A stretch of 42,390 nucleotides of DNA from Thermoflexales bacterium (GTDB taxonomy: Bacteria > Chloroflexota > Anaerolineae > B4-G1 > DUEL01). Below the pieces are notes generated by a model. The model searched no databases. It worked only from the letters and a program-made list of their open reading frames with translations, and was not told the origin of the DNA. The stretch is from positions 1 to 42,390 of the forward strand of contig JACIWQ010000015.1 in NCBI GenBank assembly GCA_014360895.1, written 5' to 3'. This document shows positions 8,506 through 16,633 of the stretch, piece by piece (position 1 is the stretch's first letter; each line of letters begins with the position of its first letter). The position numbers and the translations under genes are program-made.

Positions 8506-9954
8506 TTAAAACGGGCCGTAGTGGATGACCACCGCCACGGCCATAAAGACGACCGTCACCAGAACCACCCACAGCCAGAGCGGGAGCGACCACCGGAACC
8601 ATTGGGGGTAACTGACGGAGGTCAGCCCCAGCGAGATGAGCAGGACGGCGTTGGTGGGGTACACCATGTTGGAGAAACCGTCGCCGAAGCAGTAGGCCAG
8701 CACGGTCGTCTGGCGGGTGACGCCCAAGAGTTCCCCCAGGGGCAAGAGAATGGGCATCATTAGGAACGCTTTGGCCGATCCGGAGGGGACGAAAAACTCC
8801 AGAATCAGGGTCAGGCCGTACATGGCGAGGACAGCGACGAAGGGGGTGGCCCCGCTGAAGGGACGGGAGGCCCAGTGGAGAATCGTATCCATAATGCCGC
8901 CCTGGACGACGATGTGGCGGATACTGGCGGCCATCAAGATAAGAGGGATGCTGGGCGCGATGCCTTTCCAACCCTCCAGTAGCGCCCGTCCCACCGTTTT
9001 ACCGCCCGCGCCCGAAAGCAGGCCCGCCCCAATCCCCGCGAATAGGAAGAGCAGGCCCACTACCGGCAGGGTGTAATCCGAGAGGGCAGGGATGAACGGG
9101 CCGACAAACAGCACAACCAGGATGAGCAGAGTGAAGAGGCCGAACCAGGCCAGCGCGCGGCCCATACGCGGCGGTTCCGTCCCCAGGCCGGCTTCCACCG
9201 CCCGGTATGTTTCCCGCTCTGCCCGGTCTTCCAGATGGACCGGCGAGCGGGTCGGGTCGCGCTCAATCCTGCGGGCGTAGTTGGTGAGAAAGGCCGCGAA
9301 GAGGGCGTAGACGACGATGAACACGGGGACCCGCAGCCACCAGCCCGAGAAGAGGGGCAGTTCGGCCAGTTTCTGGGCGACCCCAATGGTGAAGGGGTTA
9401 GTAATGGCCGCCGAGAAGCCCAGATTGGTTGCCAGCACAGACATCCCCAGGCCCACCAGAGCGTCCCAACCCAGGGAGCAGGAGAGGGCGACCATCACCG
9501 GCACCAGAGGGACGACCTCCTCAAAGATGCCGAAGAAGGCCCCCAGTGCCATAAAGAAGAACGAGATGACCAGCAGGAGGACGTATTTCTTCTGACCGAA
9601 GCGCCCCACGATGCGTCCAATGGCAGCCCGCACGATGCCGCTCCGGTCCAACACCGCGAACGAACCGCCGATGAAGAGGATGAAGATAATGATGACGATG
9701 ACCGTCAGGTTTCCGGGCGCGCCCAGCACCTCTATCGGGGCCGTGAACCACCGCCAGAGGGGGGAATCGGGCCGCTGAGTCACCCGGTACGAGGTGGGGT
9801 CCACCACTTCCCGGCCGTCCACCGAGAGGCGGTCATACATTCCGGCGGGGACGATGCGGGTCAGCAGGCCCGCCACCATCATCAGGGCGAACAGGATGAC
9901 CAGCGACTGGGTGAACGCACGGGCGCTGATCCGGGCACCGGCCTGGGGTTCCAT
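8506..9954 (-). CDS. YfcC/DcuC-type carboxylate or amino-acid carrier
   Basis: The 482-residue membrane protein has about twelve hydrophobic segments and resembles the YfcC family (C4-dicarboxylate anaerobic carrier-like, ion-transporter superfamily). Family features include an N-terminal RIVPAGMYDR, ILFIGGSFAVLDRSG, GAFFGIFEEVVPLVPV, NLGFSAAITNPFTIGVAQ and a C-terminal EFFVPSGSAKAFLMMPIL. The ATG at 9954 is chosen because AGGAGGTGAGC lies directly before it. An in-frame GTG at 9960 overlaps that ribosome site. The gene starts a minus-strand transcription unit with its own promoter and is divergent from secG. The substrate is unknown. Position next to a saccharopine-dehydrogenase-like enzyme suggests amino acids or dicarboxylates. 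Confidence 0.83.
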   Translation of the reverse strand: MEPQAGARISARAFTQSLVILFALMMVAGLLTRIVPAGMYDRLSVDGREVVDPTSYRVTQRPDSPLWRWFTAPIEVLGAPGNLTVIVIIIFILFIGGSFAVLDRSGIVRAAIGRIVGRFGQKKYVLLLVISFFFMALGAFFGIFEEVVPLVPVMVALSCSLGWDALVGLGMSVLATNLGFSAAITNPFTIGVAQKLAELPLFSGWWLRVPVFIVVYALFAAFLTNYARRIERDPTRSPVHLEDRAERETYRAVEAGLGTEPPRMGRALAWFGLFTLLILVVLFVGPFIPALSDYTLPVVGLLFLFAGIGAGLLSGAGGKTVGRALLEGWKGIAPSIPLILMAASIRHIVVQGGIMDTILHWASRPFSGATPFVAVLAMYGLTLILEFFVPSGSAKAFLMMPILLPLGELLGVTRQTTVLAYCFGDGFSNMVYPTNAVLLISLGLTSVSYPQWFRWSLPLWLWVVLVTVVFMAVAVVIHYGPF

Positions 9955-9981
9955 GCTCACCTCCTGTGGGGGATGGCCTCA

Positions 9982-10010
9982 AGTATAGCAGAGATTGCCA
10001 GGGGATGCAA
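9982..10010 (-). promoter_or_regulatory. Sigma-70-type promoter for the YfcC carrier gene
   Basis: On the minus strand, TTGCAT (10005-10010) and TATACT (9982-9987) are separated by 17 bp. The predicted start point is about 20 bp upstream of the ATG at 9954, with the ribosome site between. Confidence 0.7.
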
Positions 10011-10023
10011 TTGGTCGCCTCGC

Positions 10024-10051
10024 TTGCCTCCAACCCAGGGCGTGTTATAAT
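10024..10051 (+). promoter_or_regulatory. Promoter for secG
   Basis: TTGCCT (10024-10029), a 16-bp spacer and a perfect TATAAT (10046-10051). The predicted leader of about 100 nt contains two hairpins: CTGGGCCGG/CCGGCCCAG (10060-10068 with 10086-10094) and GCAGGC/GCCTGC (about 10096-10112). Neither has a U-run, so termination is not implied. Confidence 0.7.
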
Positions 10052-10158
10052 ACCACAAACTGGGCCGGGCAAGCCGCCAGCCAGGCCGGCCCAGTGCAGG
10101 CTAACAGCCTGCGCTACGCTGGTTGAAAAAGCATTGGGAAACGAAGGAGACCCGACGA

Positions 10159-10389
10159 ATGAGCACATACCTGTACATCGTCCAGATTATCCTGGGCATC
10201 GCGCTCACTGCGGTCATCATCCTGGAGGTGCGCAGCAGTGGGCTGGGTGCCATTTTCGGCAGCGGTGAAACCTCTATCTACCGGACCCGGCGAGGCGTGG
10301 AGAAAACCCTGTTCATCGTCACCATCATCCTTTCCGTCCTCTTCTTCCTGATCGCCATTCTCAACGCCGTCGTCATCGGTCCGGCGTAA
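10159..10389 (+). CDS. secG: Preprotein translocase subunit SecG
   Basis: The 76-residue protein has two membrane helices (about 3-21 and 50-72) and a connecting loop with SSGLGAIFGSGETSIYRTRRGVEK. This matches SecG, the small accessory subunit of the SecYEG channel that helps SecA-driven export. The ATG at 10159 follows GAAGGAGA. The frame stays open upstream but has no ribosome site there. The gene is followed after 6 bp by a solute-binding-protein gene, so the two are almost certainly co-transcribed. Confidence 0.92.
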   Translation: MSTYLYIVQIILGIALTAVIILEVRSSGLGAIFGSGETSIYRTRRGVEKTLFIVTIILSVLFFLIAILNAVVIGPA

Positions 10390-10395
10390 GCGCGT

Positions 10396-12072
10396 ATGGC
10401 ACGAACCGTCCGCTGGCCGGCCCTGCTCATCGGCGCCGGTGCCACCCTTCTGGTCATCGCGCTGGTCTATCTGGCCTTCACCTACACCACCATCACCGTC
10501 CCGGCGCCGGGGGGGACGTATGTAGAAGGGGTGGCGGGACTTCCCCATGCCATCAACCCGCTCCTGGCCGCCTATAACGACGTAGACCGGGACCTCTGCG
10601 CCCTGGTCTTCAGCGGCCTCACCCGAATGAATTCCCGGGGCGAGGTGGAGCCCGACCTGGCCCTGAAATGGGAGACCTCGCTGGATGGCCTGACCTACGT
10701 CTTCCACCTCCGCAGCGGGCTCCGCTGGCCGGACGGCGCCCCCCTGACCGCCGACGATGTCCTCTTCACCATCGGCCTGATGCAGGACCCCGACTTCCCC
10801 GGCCCGTCCGACCTCGGCGCCCTCTGGCGCACCGTCCAGGTCTTCAAGGACGATGACCAGACCGTCCGCTTCGTCCTTTCCGAGCCGTTCGCGCCGTTTT
10901 TGGACTACACAACCGTTGGCCTGTTGCCGACCCATATTCTGAGTGGCACCCGGGCGGCCGACCTTTCGTCCCTGGACTTTAACCTCCAGCCGGTGGGCAG
11001 TGGCCCGTTTCAGGTGGCGGAGGTGGAAACCCAGGGGGGAGATATTGCCTCCGTCCTGCTGAAGCCCAACCCGGAATACTATGGCCCCAAGCCGTATCTG
11101 GAAGGGGTCCGTTTTCGCTTTTATCCGTCCTACCAGAGCGCGTTCCGCGCCTATCAGGCCGGAGAGGTAGAAGGAGTGGGCCGGGTCCTTCTCTCCGAAC
11201 TGCCCCAGGCCCGGCAGGAGGCGGACCTGAATCTCTACTCCGCCCCGCTGGCCGACCAGGTGCTCATCTTCCTGAACCTGGCGAAGAGGGACGAATTGCC
11301 CTTTTTCCAGGAGAAAGAAGTCCGGCAGGCGCTCCTCTATGGCCTGGACCGGCAGGGGCTGGTGGACGGCGTGCTGGAGGGACAGGCCATCGTGGCCCAC
11401 AGCCCCGTTCTCGCCGGAACGTGGGCCTACTACGAAGGCATCCGCCGCTACGAGTACGACCCCCAACAGGCCCGCGCGCTGCTGGATGGTGCGGGCTGGA
11501 CATTGCCTCCGGGCGGTAAAGTCCGGACAAAAGGGGAACTCGGCTTTTCCTTTACCCTGCTCTCGTCCACAGACCCGGTGCAGGTGGCCGTCGCGCAGGA
11601 GGTGGCCCGGCAGTGGCAGGCGGTCGGCGTATACGTCACCACCGTCGCCGTCCCGCCTCTGGAACTGCGGGACCGGCTGGAACGGCGGGACTACCAGGCC
11701 GCGCTGGTGGAACTGGCCCTCCCCGGCAACCCCGACCCCTACCCCCTCTGGCATCAGACGCAAATCACCACCGGCCAGAACTACGCCGGGCTGGACCACC
11801 GACGTATCAGTGAAGTCATAGAGACGGCCCGCATCACGGTGGACCCGGCCCGTCAGGCCGTCCTGTACCGGGAGTTCCAGGAACTCTTCGCCGACGAGGT
11901 CCCCGCCATTTTGCTCTATCAGCCGGTCTACACCTACGGCGTGGACCGAAAGGTCCAGGGGGTCCAAATGGGCCCGCTGATGATACCTTCCGACCGTCTG
12001 GCAACCATTTCCTCTTGGTACATCGCCACCCGACGCGTGATTGTCAGCCAGGCAGAGGTTGCGTCTCGGTAA
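10396..12072 (+). CDS. Peptide/nickel-type ABC solute-binding protein (family 5)
   Basis: The 558-residue protein of the SBP_bac_5 (OppA/DppA) family binds oligopeptides or similar ligands outside the membrane. A hydrophobic segment at about residues 8-30 has no lipobox Cys, so it is probably anchored by an uncleaved helix. Family features are PHAINPLLAAYNDVDRDLCALVFSGL near the N-terminus, then EPDLALKWETS-DGLTYVFHLRSGLRWPDG-PLTADDVLFT, and VRQALLYGLDRQGLVDGV. No ABC permease or ATPase gene is adjacent, so the transport partners lie elsewhere or it acts in another role. The link to secG (6-bp gap) is clear. The stop codon overlaps the start of a 7-bp repeat array. Confidence 0.88.
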   Translation: MARTVRWPALLIGAGATLLVIALVYLAFTYTTITVPAPGGTYVEGVAGLPHAINPLLAAYNDVDRDLCALVFSGLTRMNSRGEVEPDLALKWETSLDGLTYVFHLRSGLRWPDGAPLTADDVLFTIGLMQDPDFPGPSDLGALWRTVQVFKDDDQTVRFVLSEPFAPFLDYTTVGLLPTHILSGTRAADLSSLDFNLQPVGSGPFQVAEVETQGGDIASVLLKPNPEYYGPKPYLEGVRFRFYPSYQSAFRAYQAGEVEGVGRVLLSELPQARQEADLNLYSAPLADQVLIFLNLAKRDELPFFQEKEVRQALLYGLDRQGLVDGVLEGQAIVAHSPVLAGTWAYYEGIRRYEYDPQQARALLDGAGWTLPPGGKVRTKGELGFSFTLLSSTDPVQVAVAQEVARQWQAVGVYVTTVAVPPLELRDRLERRDYQAALVELALPGNPDPYPLWHQTQITTGQNYAGLDHRRISEVIETARITVDPARQAVLYREFQELFADEVPAILLYQPVYTYGVDRKVQGVQMGPLMIPSDRLATISSWYIATRRVIVSQAEVASR

Positions 12073-12123
12073 TCGCGTATCGCGTATCGCATATCGCATA
12101 TCGTATATCGCGAATCGCTGATC
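12072..12123. repeat. Heptamer tandem array, ATCGCRT units
   Basis: Seven 7-bp units plus a partial unit: ATCGCGT twice, ATCGCAT twice, ATCGTAT, ATCGCGA, ATCGCTG, ATCG. The array begins at the last base of the TAA stop codon of the solute-binding-protein gene and fills almost the whole gap to the next gene. Confidence 0.85.
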
Positions 12124-12138
12124 GTTTTCTGGGGTCTG

Positions 12139-12921
12139 ATGAAGCGAATTCTGGTCGTAGATGCGAATGAGGCGTTCGCCACGCTCCTCCAGCAGGAACT
12201 GGAGGGGATGGAGATGCGCGCGGATGTGGTGGCCAGCGGGCATGAGGCCCTGCGGGCCACCGCCGCCGCCGACTACGCGATGGCCATCGTGGATATGGGC
12301 CTGCCCGACCTGCCGGCCTCCCAACTGGTGCGCGCCCTCCGCCAGGAGCATCCGGACCTCCGGCTCATGGTCATCCCGCTGGAGGGCGAGGAGATTCCGG
12401 CAGAACTGGCGGATACGTCCATCCAGGGCACGCTCCCCAAGCCCTTCTTCCTCCCGGAACTTCCGGAGCGCATCCGGCAGGCCCTGTCCCGGCCCCTGAC
12501 CGCTCAGGGACAGAGGGAGACAGAGGCCGCCCCCCTGCGCGCGCCCGCAGGAGAGGCCGCCCCGGACGTCCTGCCCCTGATGTCCCGGCTGGCGCAGGAG
12601 GTGGGCGCCGAGGCCGTCCTCCTGATCCGGGGCGGCGAACTGGTCGCTCATACCGGCCGGATGAGCGAAAACGGCGTCTCCGCCCTCACTTCCCTGGTCG
12701 CCGATGCCTGGCGGGCCTCCACGCGCGTCGCGCAGATTCTGGGCAAGGAACAACTCCGCTTTGAGCAGAGCATTGAGGGCGCCGAATATCTGCTCTACTC
12801 GCTGGCCATCACCGAAGACCTCATCCTCTCCGTCGTGGTGGCCGGCAAAGTCCCCCTGGGTATGATCCGCCACCGGGCCAAAGAGACGGCGGAGGAGATT
12901 CGGCGGATGTGGAAAGGGTGA
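12139..12921 (+). CDS. Response-regulator receiver fused to a Roadblock/LC7 domain
   Basis: A 260-residue two-domain protein. Residues 1-120 form a CheY-like receiver: RILVVD, phospho-acceptor Asp52 in IVDMGLPD and Lys101 in LPKPF. The acidic pair is only Asp8-Ala9, and the usual Thr/Ser switch position reads Pro (VIPLEG), so signalling may be modified. A variable linker rich in Ala/Pro follows. Residues about 150-258 resemble Roadblock/LC7 domains (VGAEAVLLIRGGELVAHTGRM, then LLYSLAITEDLILSVVV). Roadblock domains usually dimerise and regulate small Ras-like GTPases. No GTPase or histidine kinase gene is next to it. No DNA-binding domain is present, so output is probably through protein contact. 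Confidence 0.82.
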   Translation: MKRILVVDANEAFATLLQQELEGMEMRADVVASGHEALRATAAADYAMAIVDMGLPDLPASQLVRALRQEHPDLRLMVIPLEGEEIPAELADTSIQGTLPKPFFLPELPERIRQALSRPLTAQGQRETEAAPLRAPAGEAAPDVLPLMSRLAQEVGAEAVLLIRGGELVAHTGRMSENGVSALTSLVADAWRASTRVAQILGKEQLRFEQSIEGAEYLLYSLAITEDLILSVVVAGKVPLGMIRHRAKETAEEIRRMWKG

Positions 12922-12980
12922 AAGAAGTCCTGGCTACCTGACACTTTTCTTCTGCGCTCCCCAAATACCTCTCCGGGGGT

Positions 12981-13310
12981 GTCGTTGCGAGCCCCCGAAG
13001 GGGGCGAAGCAATCCCCGGGAACCTGTTTGGAGATTGCTTCGGTCACGCCGCGCCACGCGCCGCGCGGCGAGCCGCTCGCGGCGTGGCCGAAGGCGCTCG
13101 CGCCGAGGCGAGCGGCGCCTCGGGCGAGCAATGTCATCGCGAGCGGAGCGAAGCGACCTCGTCGTGGCCCCACGGGGCGAGGTAGCCCCCTCGGGCCGAG
13201 GCCCTTCGGGGCCGAGGGCTCGGGCCGTGGCCCCACGAGGCGAGGCCTCTCGGGCCGTGGCCTTCGGCTGCTTGCCCAGAGCGCCAGCGAAGGGTGGCCC
13301 TCGCAATGAC
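12981..13310. repeat. 330-bp GC-rich repeat element with inverted ends
   Basis: The element is bounded by GTCGTTGCGAG (12981-12991) and CTCGCAATGAC (13300-13310), which are inverted copies of each other with one mismatch. Inside are many small palindromes (CCCCCGAAGGGGG, CCTTCGGGGCCGAGG-like) and an internal GTCATCGCGAGCGGAGCGAAG unit. It occupies most of the 433-bp gap between the response-regulator and FMN-reductase genes. Open frames across it are compositional artefacts. A related, apparently truncated copy lies at 39784-39975. Confidence 0.75.
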
Positions 13311-13354
13311 CTTCCCAGCGAAAACTGTCAGATGGATAGAAAGAAGTCCAGACC

Positions 13355-13936
13355 ATGGTCAGCCAATTGCCAGTGCGGATTCTGGGTATCGCGGGAAGCC
13401 TGAGGACAGGTTCATACAATTATGCTCTGCTGCGCGCGGCGCGGGACCTGGCACCGCCCGGTGCAGAGGTCCATCTCCTGGATCGCGCTCTCTTGGCCGG
13501 GATTCCGCCCTATAACGAGGACGTCCGCGCCCAGGGTGAGCCAGCCTCAGTAACCGCTCTGAAAGAGGCGATCCGTCAAGCCGATGCGCTCCTCATCGCC
13601 ACGCCGGAGTACAACTTCTCCATTCCCGGCGTGCTGAAGAACGCGCTGGATTGGGCCTCCCGCCCGCCCGAAACCTCCCCCTTCAGTGGGAAACCGGTGG
13701 CTATTATAGGAGCCACCGCCGGTACATGGGGCACCGTGCGGGCCCAGATGCACCTGCGCCAGGTCTGTCAGGCCCTGAACATGTTCCCCCTGAACCGGCC
13801 GGAAGTCCTGGTCGCCTTCGCCGCCGAGAAATTCAACGCGGACGGCCATCTGACCGACGAGACGGCCCGTCAGTTGATCCGTTCACTCCTGGAAGAACTG
13901 GTCCGGTGGGCCATCTGCCTGCGCAGGAGACCGTAA
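13355..13936 (+). CDS. NADPH-dependent FMN reductase
   Basis: The 193-residue flavodoxin-like protein belongs to the NADPH-dependent FMN reductase family (ChrR/azoreductase group), which reduces quinones, chromate or flavin with NAD(P)H. It has the phosphate-binding IAGSLRTGSYN (residues 12-22) and the family signature TPEYNFSIPGVLKNALDW, followed by KPVAIIGATAGTWGTVRAQ, a second FMN contact. The ATG at 13355 has only a weak purine-rich stretch upstream. It stands alone on the plus strand between a repeat element and the convergent amidotransferase gene. The physiological substrate is not deducible. Confidence 0.88.
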   Translation: MVSQLPVRILGIAGSLRTGSYNYALLRAARDLAPPGAEVHLLDRALLAGIPPYNEDVRAQGEPASVTALKEAIRQADALLIATPEYNFSIPGVLKNALDWASRPPETSPFSGKPVAIIGATAGTWGTVRAQMHLRQVCQALNMFPLNRPEVLVAFAAEKFNADGHLTDETARQLIRSLLEELVRWAICLRRRP

Positions 13937-13984
13937 ACCGTTCCAGCTTGCCCGGCCGCTTCCAAGCGCGCCCAGCACAATGGT

Positions 13985-16606
13985 TTACCCGTCTGCCAGA
14001 ACCGCCATCTCCGGGTCCACCACGACCTTTCGGTACACCTCGGCAGGAGAACGCAGTGCGCCGCCGACGGTCAGCAGGTCCGCGATGGAAATCCCAAAGA
14101 GCCGCTCGTTCTCCCGCAGGTACGGCTCTATCAGGTGCCAATCCTCCTCCGTGAAGGGAGCAAAAACCCCGCCGTTGAGTTGATCCTCATCCACCACCCG
14201 GTACGGGTCCCGCAGGAAAATCGCCCCACCGGTGGCCAGGGAGAAGAGATTGCCGCCGGGATAGGGAGATGGCAGGTCCTCCAGGCGGCCGTCGGGGCTG
14301 AAGGTGACCCCGTTCAGGACGACGAAGCCCCCGCCCTGGCGCGGGTCGCCCGCCATAAAGGACTCCGCCAGATAATCCAGACAGGTGCCGTTGATGACCA
14401 CCCGGGGCCGGCCCACCCCGTTGATCAGCGGACGCCCGGCGGCGGAACCCAGGACGTAAACCTCCCCGCCCTTCGCCCCATAAAGGAACGTCTGCCCGAC
14501 ATCACCGTAGACCACCAGTTTGCCGTCTTTGAGAATCTGCCCCAACTGATCCTGCCCGTCGCCGTGAAGGTAGACTTCCGCCCCGTCCAGACCGGACGCG
14601 GCGTAGTCTCCCACGTCGCCGTAGAGGTCTATACGGACGCCGCAGGTATTCGGACCCAGTCCACAAGCCGCGAAGCGGCCTCCCCGCCAGTTATAGGCAA
14701 CGATGTGCCGCCATCCCATCCGGTAGGCCCGGACCATCCACCGAGCTGCGCTCTCCTCTCCCTCCGGCGGGAAGCCCAGGGTATCCAGAATCAGAGCGGC
14801 ATGCGGAGACGGCGCGGGGCCCAGGATATGCCGGGTCTCCCAGGTGAGCCGGAACAGCATGCCGCCCTCTACTGCCCTGGAACCATCGCCGGGCACGGCG
14901 AAGAGCGCCCCCAGCGTCTCATCCACCAGCGTCAGGAAAGACGCGCGCCTTTTATCGCCCAGATCGGTCCGGCGGTCCCGCAGCAGGGTCAGGACCTCGC
15001 GGGCGAAGTGCCACTCCGCCAGGCCCTGGCGACCCAGATCAGCCAGCCAGCGCAGCCCCCAGGCCAGGTCGTCCCAATGATTGGTTGCCAGCAAGGGCCG
15101 GAGCTCCTCCCAGGCCGGGAGTGGGCCGCCGTTATCCAGCGCCCGCAACAGAACCCCCTCCCATTCGCGCCGAAACTCCTCTCGGGCCCGCGCGGGGTTC
15201 AAAACCGCCGGGGCATGCCGGTATCCCGATGCCAGCTGGACCTCCTTCCCGAACTTGTCGGTACAGGTCAGACGAGCGGGTCCGGCGGGCGTCGGTATGA
15301 CCACAAAGCGGAAGGCTCCCCCGTCGGTGTGAGAGCCTCCCCGCGCCACCCAGTAATGGTCCGCCAGCGGCCTGAACCGTGGATCCTCCGCCGCCAAGGA
15401 ACGCAAACAGGCGTTGATCGCCTGGCGCTCCGACGCGATCAACCCCATCTGTACCCTCTCCCCATCCACCTCGTTCTCAAAGAGCGCGAAGACCTGAGGC
15501 CGGAGCATACTGGTATCGGTGATGCCCAGCAATTCGTACCGGTCATCTCTGGAGCGGGCCACAATGAAGAACCAGGGCCCGTCCGGCGACGCGTGCAGGT
15601 GCGTCCGTTGGACAATGCGATACAGTTCCCGTCTCTCCGGCGGTAGCATCTGGAAGTCGTGCTCCGTGGTGGGCGCGATGGCCTCCAGCGTCACCTCCAG
15701 TGGATAACCATACACCCGGTCCATCAGGTCAAAGAGTTGGACGCCGATTTCGGTGTCGGTCAGGAAGAGTTGGCCGACGCCTCGCTGGCGCAGGTACTCA
15801 CAGACCGCGTGGTAATTGGCGAAGTCGCCATTGTGGACCAGGGCCTCGTGCAGGCCGATGAACGGGTGAGCTCCGCCAGGGTGCCAGACGCGCCCCTTAG
15901 TCGGATACCGCTGGTGACCGATCCAGACATGAGCCACCTGGTCCTCCAGGCCATAATACTGAATGACCTGTTCAGCATAGCCGACGATTTTGAGAACCGA
16001 AAGGTTGTGCCCGTGAGAAAGGACGAAGGCCCGCTTCTCCCCCAGGCTGGCGTAGAAACAGACGTTCAGGCGATAGGAGTTCTGGTAGACGAACTCATCC
16101 TCCACCGCGCGGGGCGGTAATCCTGCCAGCCCTTTTTCAGCGGCGAACCGCTCCAGAGCCTCCGGCCGGGCCCGGACGAAATACCGCCAGACGTCGGGCG
16201 GGCGCACCTCCAGGCCGACCTCGCGGTGGTCTGGCAGATGCGGCAACTCGTATGCGACGGCGACGGCAAAATGTGGGTAGATGAACTGCTCCTCTATCTC
16301 CGTTCGGGCCGAGGGGTCCAGCAGCGCGATCTGGAGCAGGTAATGGGTCCGCAGCGTTTCCTCGTCCACCCCGACCTGGGCCGGGCAGAGCCCGACCATG
16401 GCGATGCCGCCGCCTTTGCCGTTGCCCCGATTGTGCATTTGCTGCACCGCCGCCATCACATGCCGACCGGCGATGGGAATGTTGGCCGCCAGTCCCAGGA
16501 CGCCACAGCCTCCCTCGGCGGCCTCCCTGGAGCGTTGAGGGGCCGGTGCCAGCGCGACCAGCCCTTCCCGGGAACGGATGATGCGTTCGGCCCATGAATG
16601 GGTCAT
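13985..16606 (-). CDS. Class-II glutamine amidotransferase fused to glutamate-synthase GXGXG domain
   Basis: The 873-residue protein covers the N- and C-terminal parts of a glutamate-synthase large subunit. The nucleophile Cys34 sits in EGGCGVLGLAAN. It follows a 33-residue leader and is not exposed by simple Met removal, so the leader must be cleaved if the N-terminal nucleophile mechanism holds. MHNRGNGKGGGIA and GHQRYPTKGRVWHPGGAHPF are further amidotransferase motifs. The C-terminal third is the GXGXG beta-helix: YGDVGDYAASGLDGAEVYLHGDGQDQ and VYGDVGQTFLYGAKGGEVYVLG. It would hydrolyse glutamine and pass ammonia to the FMN subunit encoded 27 bp upstream. AAGGAGGAGCT precedes ATG 16606. 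This domain order differs from the one-chain GltB and from three-gene archaeal forms. Confidence 0.87.
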   Translation of the reverse strand: MTHSWAERIIRSREGLVALAPAPQRSREAAEGGCGVLGLAANIPIAGRHVMAAVQQMHNRGNGKGGGIAMVGLCPAQVGVDEETLRTHYLLQIALLDPSARTEIEEQFIYPHFAVAVAYELPHLPDHREVGLEVRPPDVWRYFVRARPEALERFAAEKGLAGLPPRAVEDEFVYQNSYRLNVCFYASLGEKRAFVLSHGHNLSVLKIVGYAEQVIQYYGLEDQVAHVWIGHQRYPTKGRVWHPGGAHPFIGLHEALVHNGDFANYHAVCEYLRQRGVGQLFLTDTEIGVQLFDLMDRVYGYPLEVTLEAIAPTTEHDFQMLPPERRELYRIVQRTHLHASPDGPWFFIVARSRDDRYELLGITDTSMLRPQVFALFENEVDGERVQMGLIASERQAINACLRSLAAEDPRFRPLADHYWVARGGSHTDGGAFRFVVIPTPAGPARLTCTDKFGKEVQLASGYRHAPAVLNPARAREEFRREWEGVLLRALDNGGPLPAWEELRPLLATNHWDDLAWGLRWLADLGRQGLAEWHFAREVLTLLRDRRTDLGDKRRASFLTLVDETLGALFAVPGDGSRAVEGGMLFRLTWETRHILGPAPSPHAALILDTLGFPPEGEESAARWMVRAYRMGWRHIVAYNWRGGRFAACGLGPNTCGVRIDLYGDVGDYAASGLDGAEVYLHGDGQDQLGQILKDGKLVVYGDVGQTFLYGAKGGEVYVLGSAAGRPLINGVGRPRVVINGTCLDYLAESFMAGDPRQGGGFVVLNGVTFSPDGRLEDLPSPYPGGNLFSLATGGAIFLRDPYRVVDEDQLNGGVFAPFTEEDWHLIEPYLRENERLFGISIADLLTVGGALRSPAEVYRKVVVDPEMAVLADG

Positions 16607-16633
16607 AGCTCCTCCTTGAGCAATCGGGTGAGT

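Noticed and set aside
10114-12873. 919-codon minus-strand frame opposite secG, the solute-binding protein and the response regulator
   Set aside because: It spans three well-supported plus-strand genes and their intergenic repeats; composition-driven open frame.
12979-13403. Overlapping plus- and minus-strand frames of 60-160 codons
   Set aside because: They are Arg/Ala/Gly-rich translations of the GC-rich repeat element.
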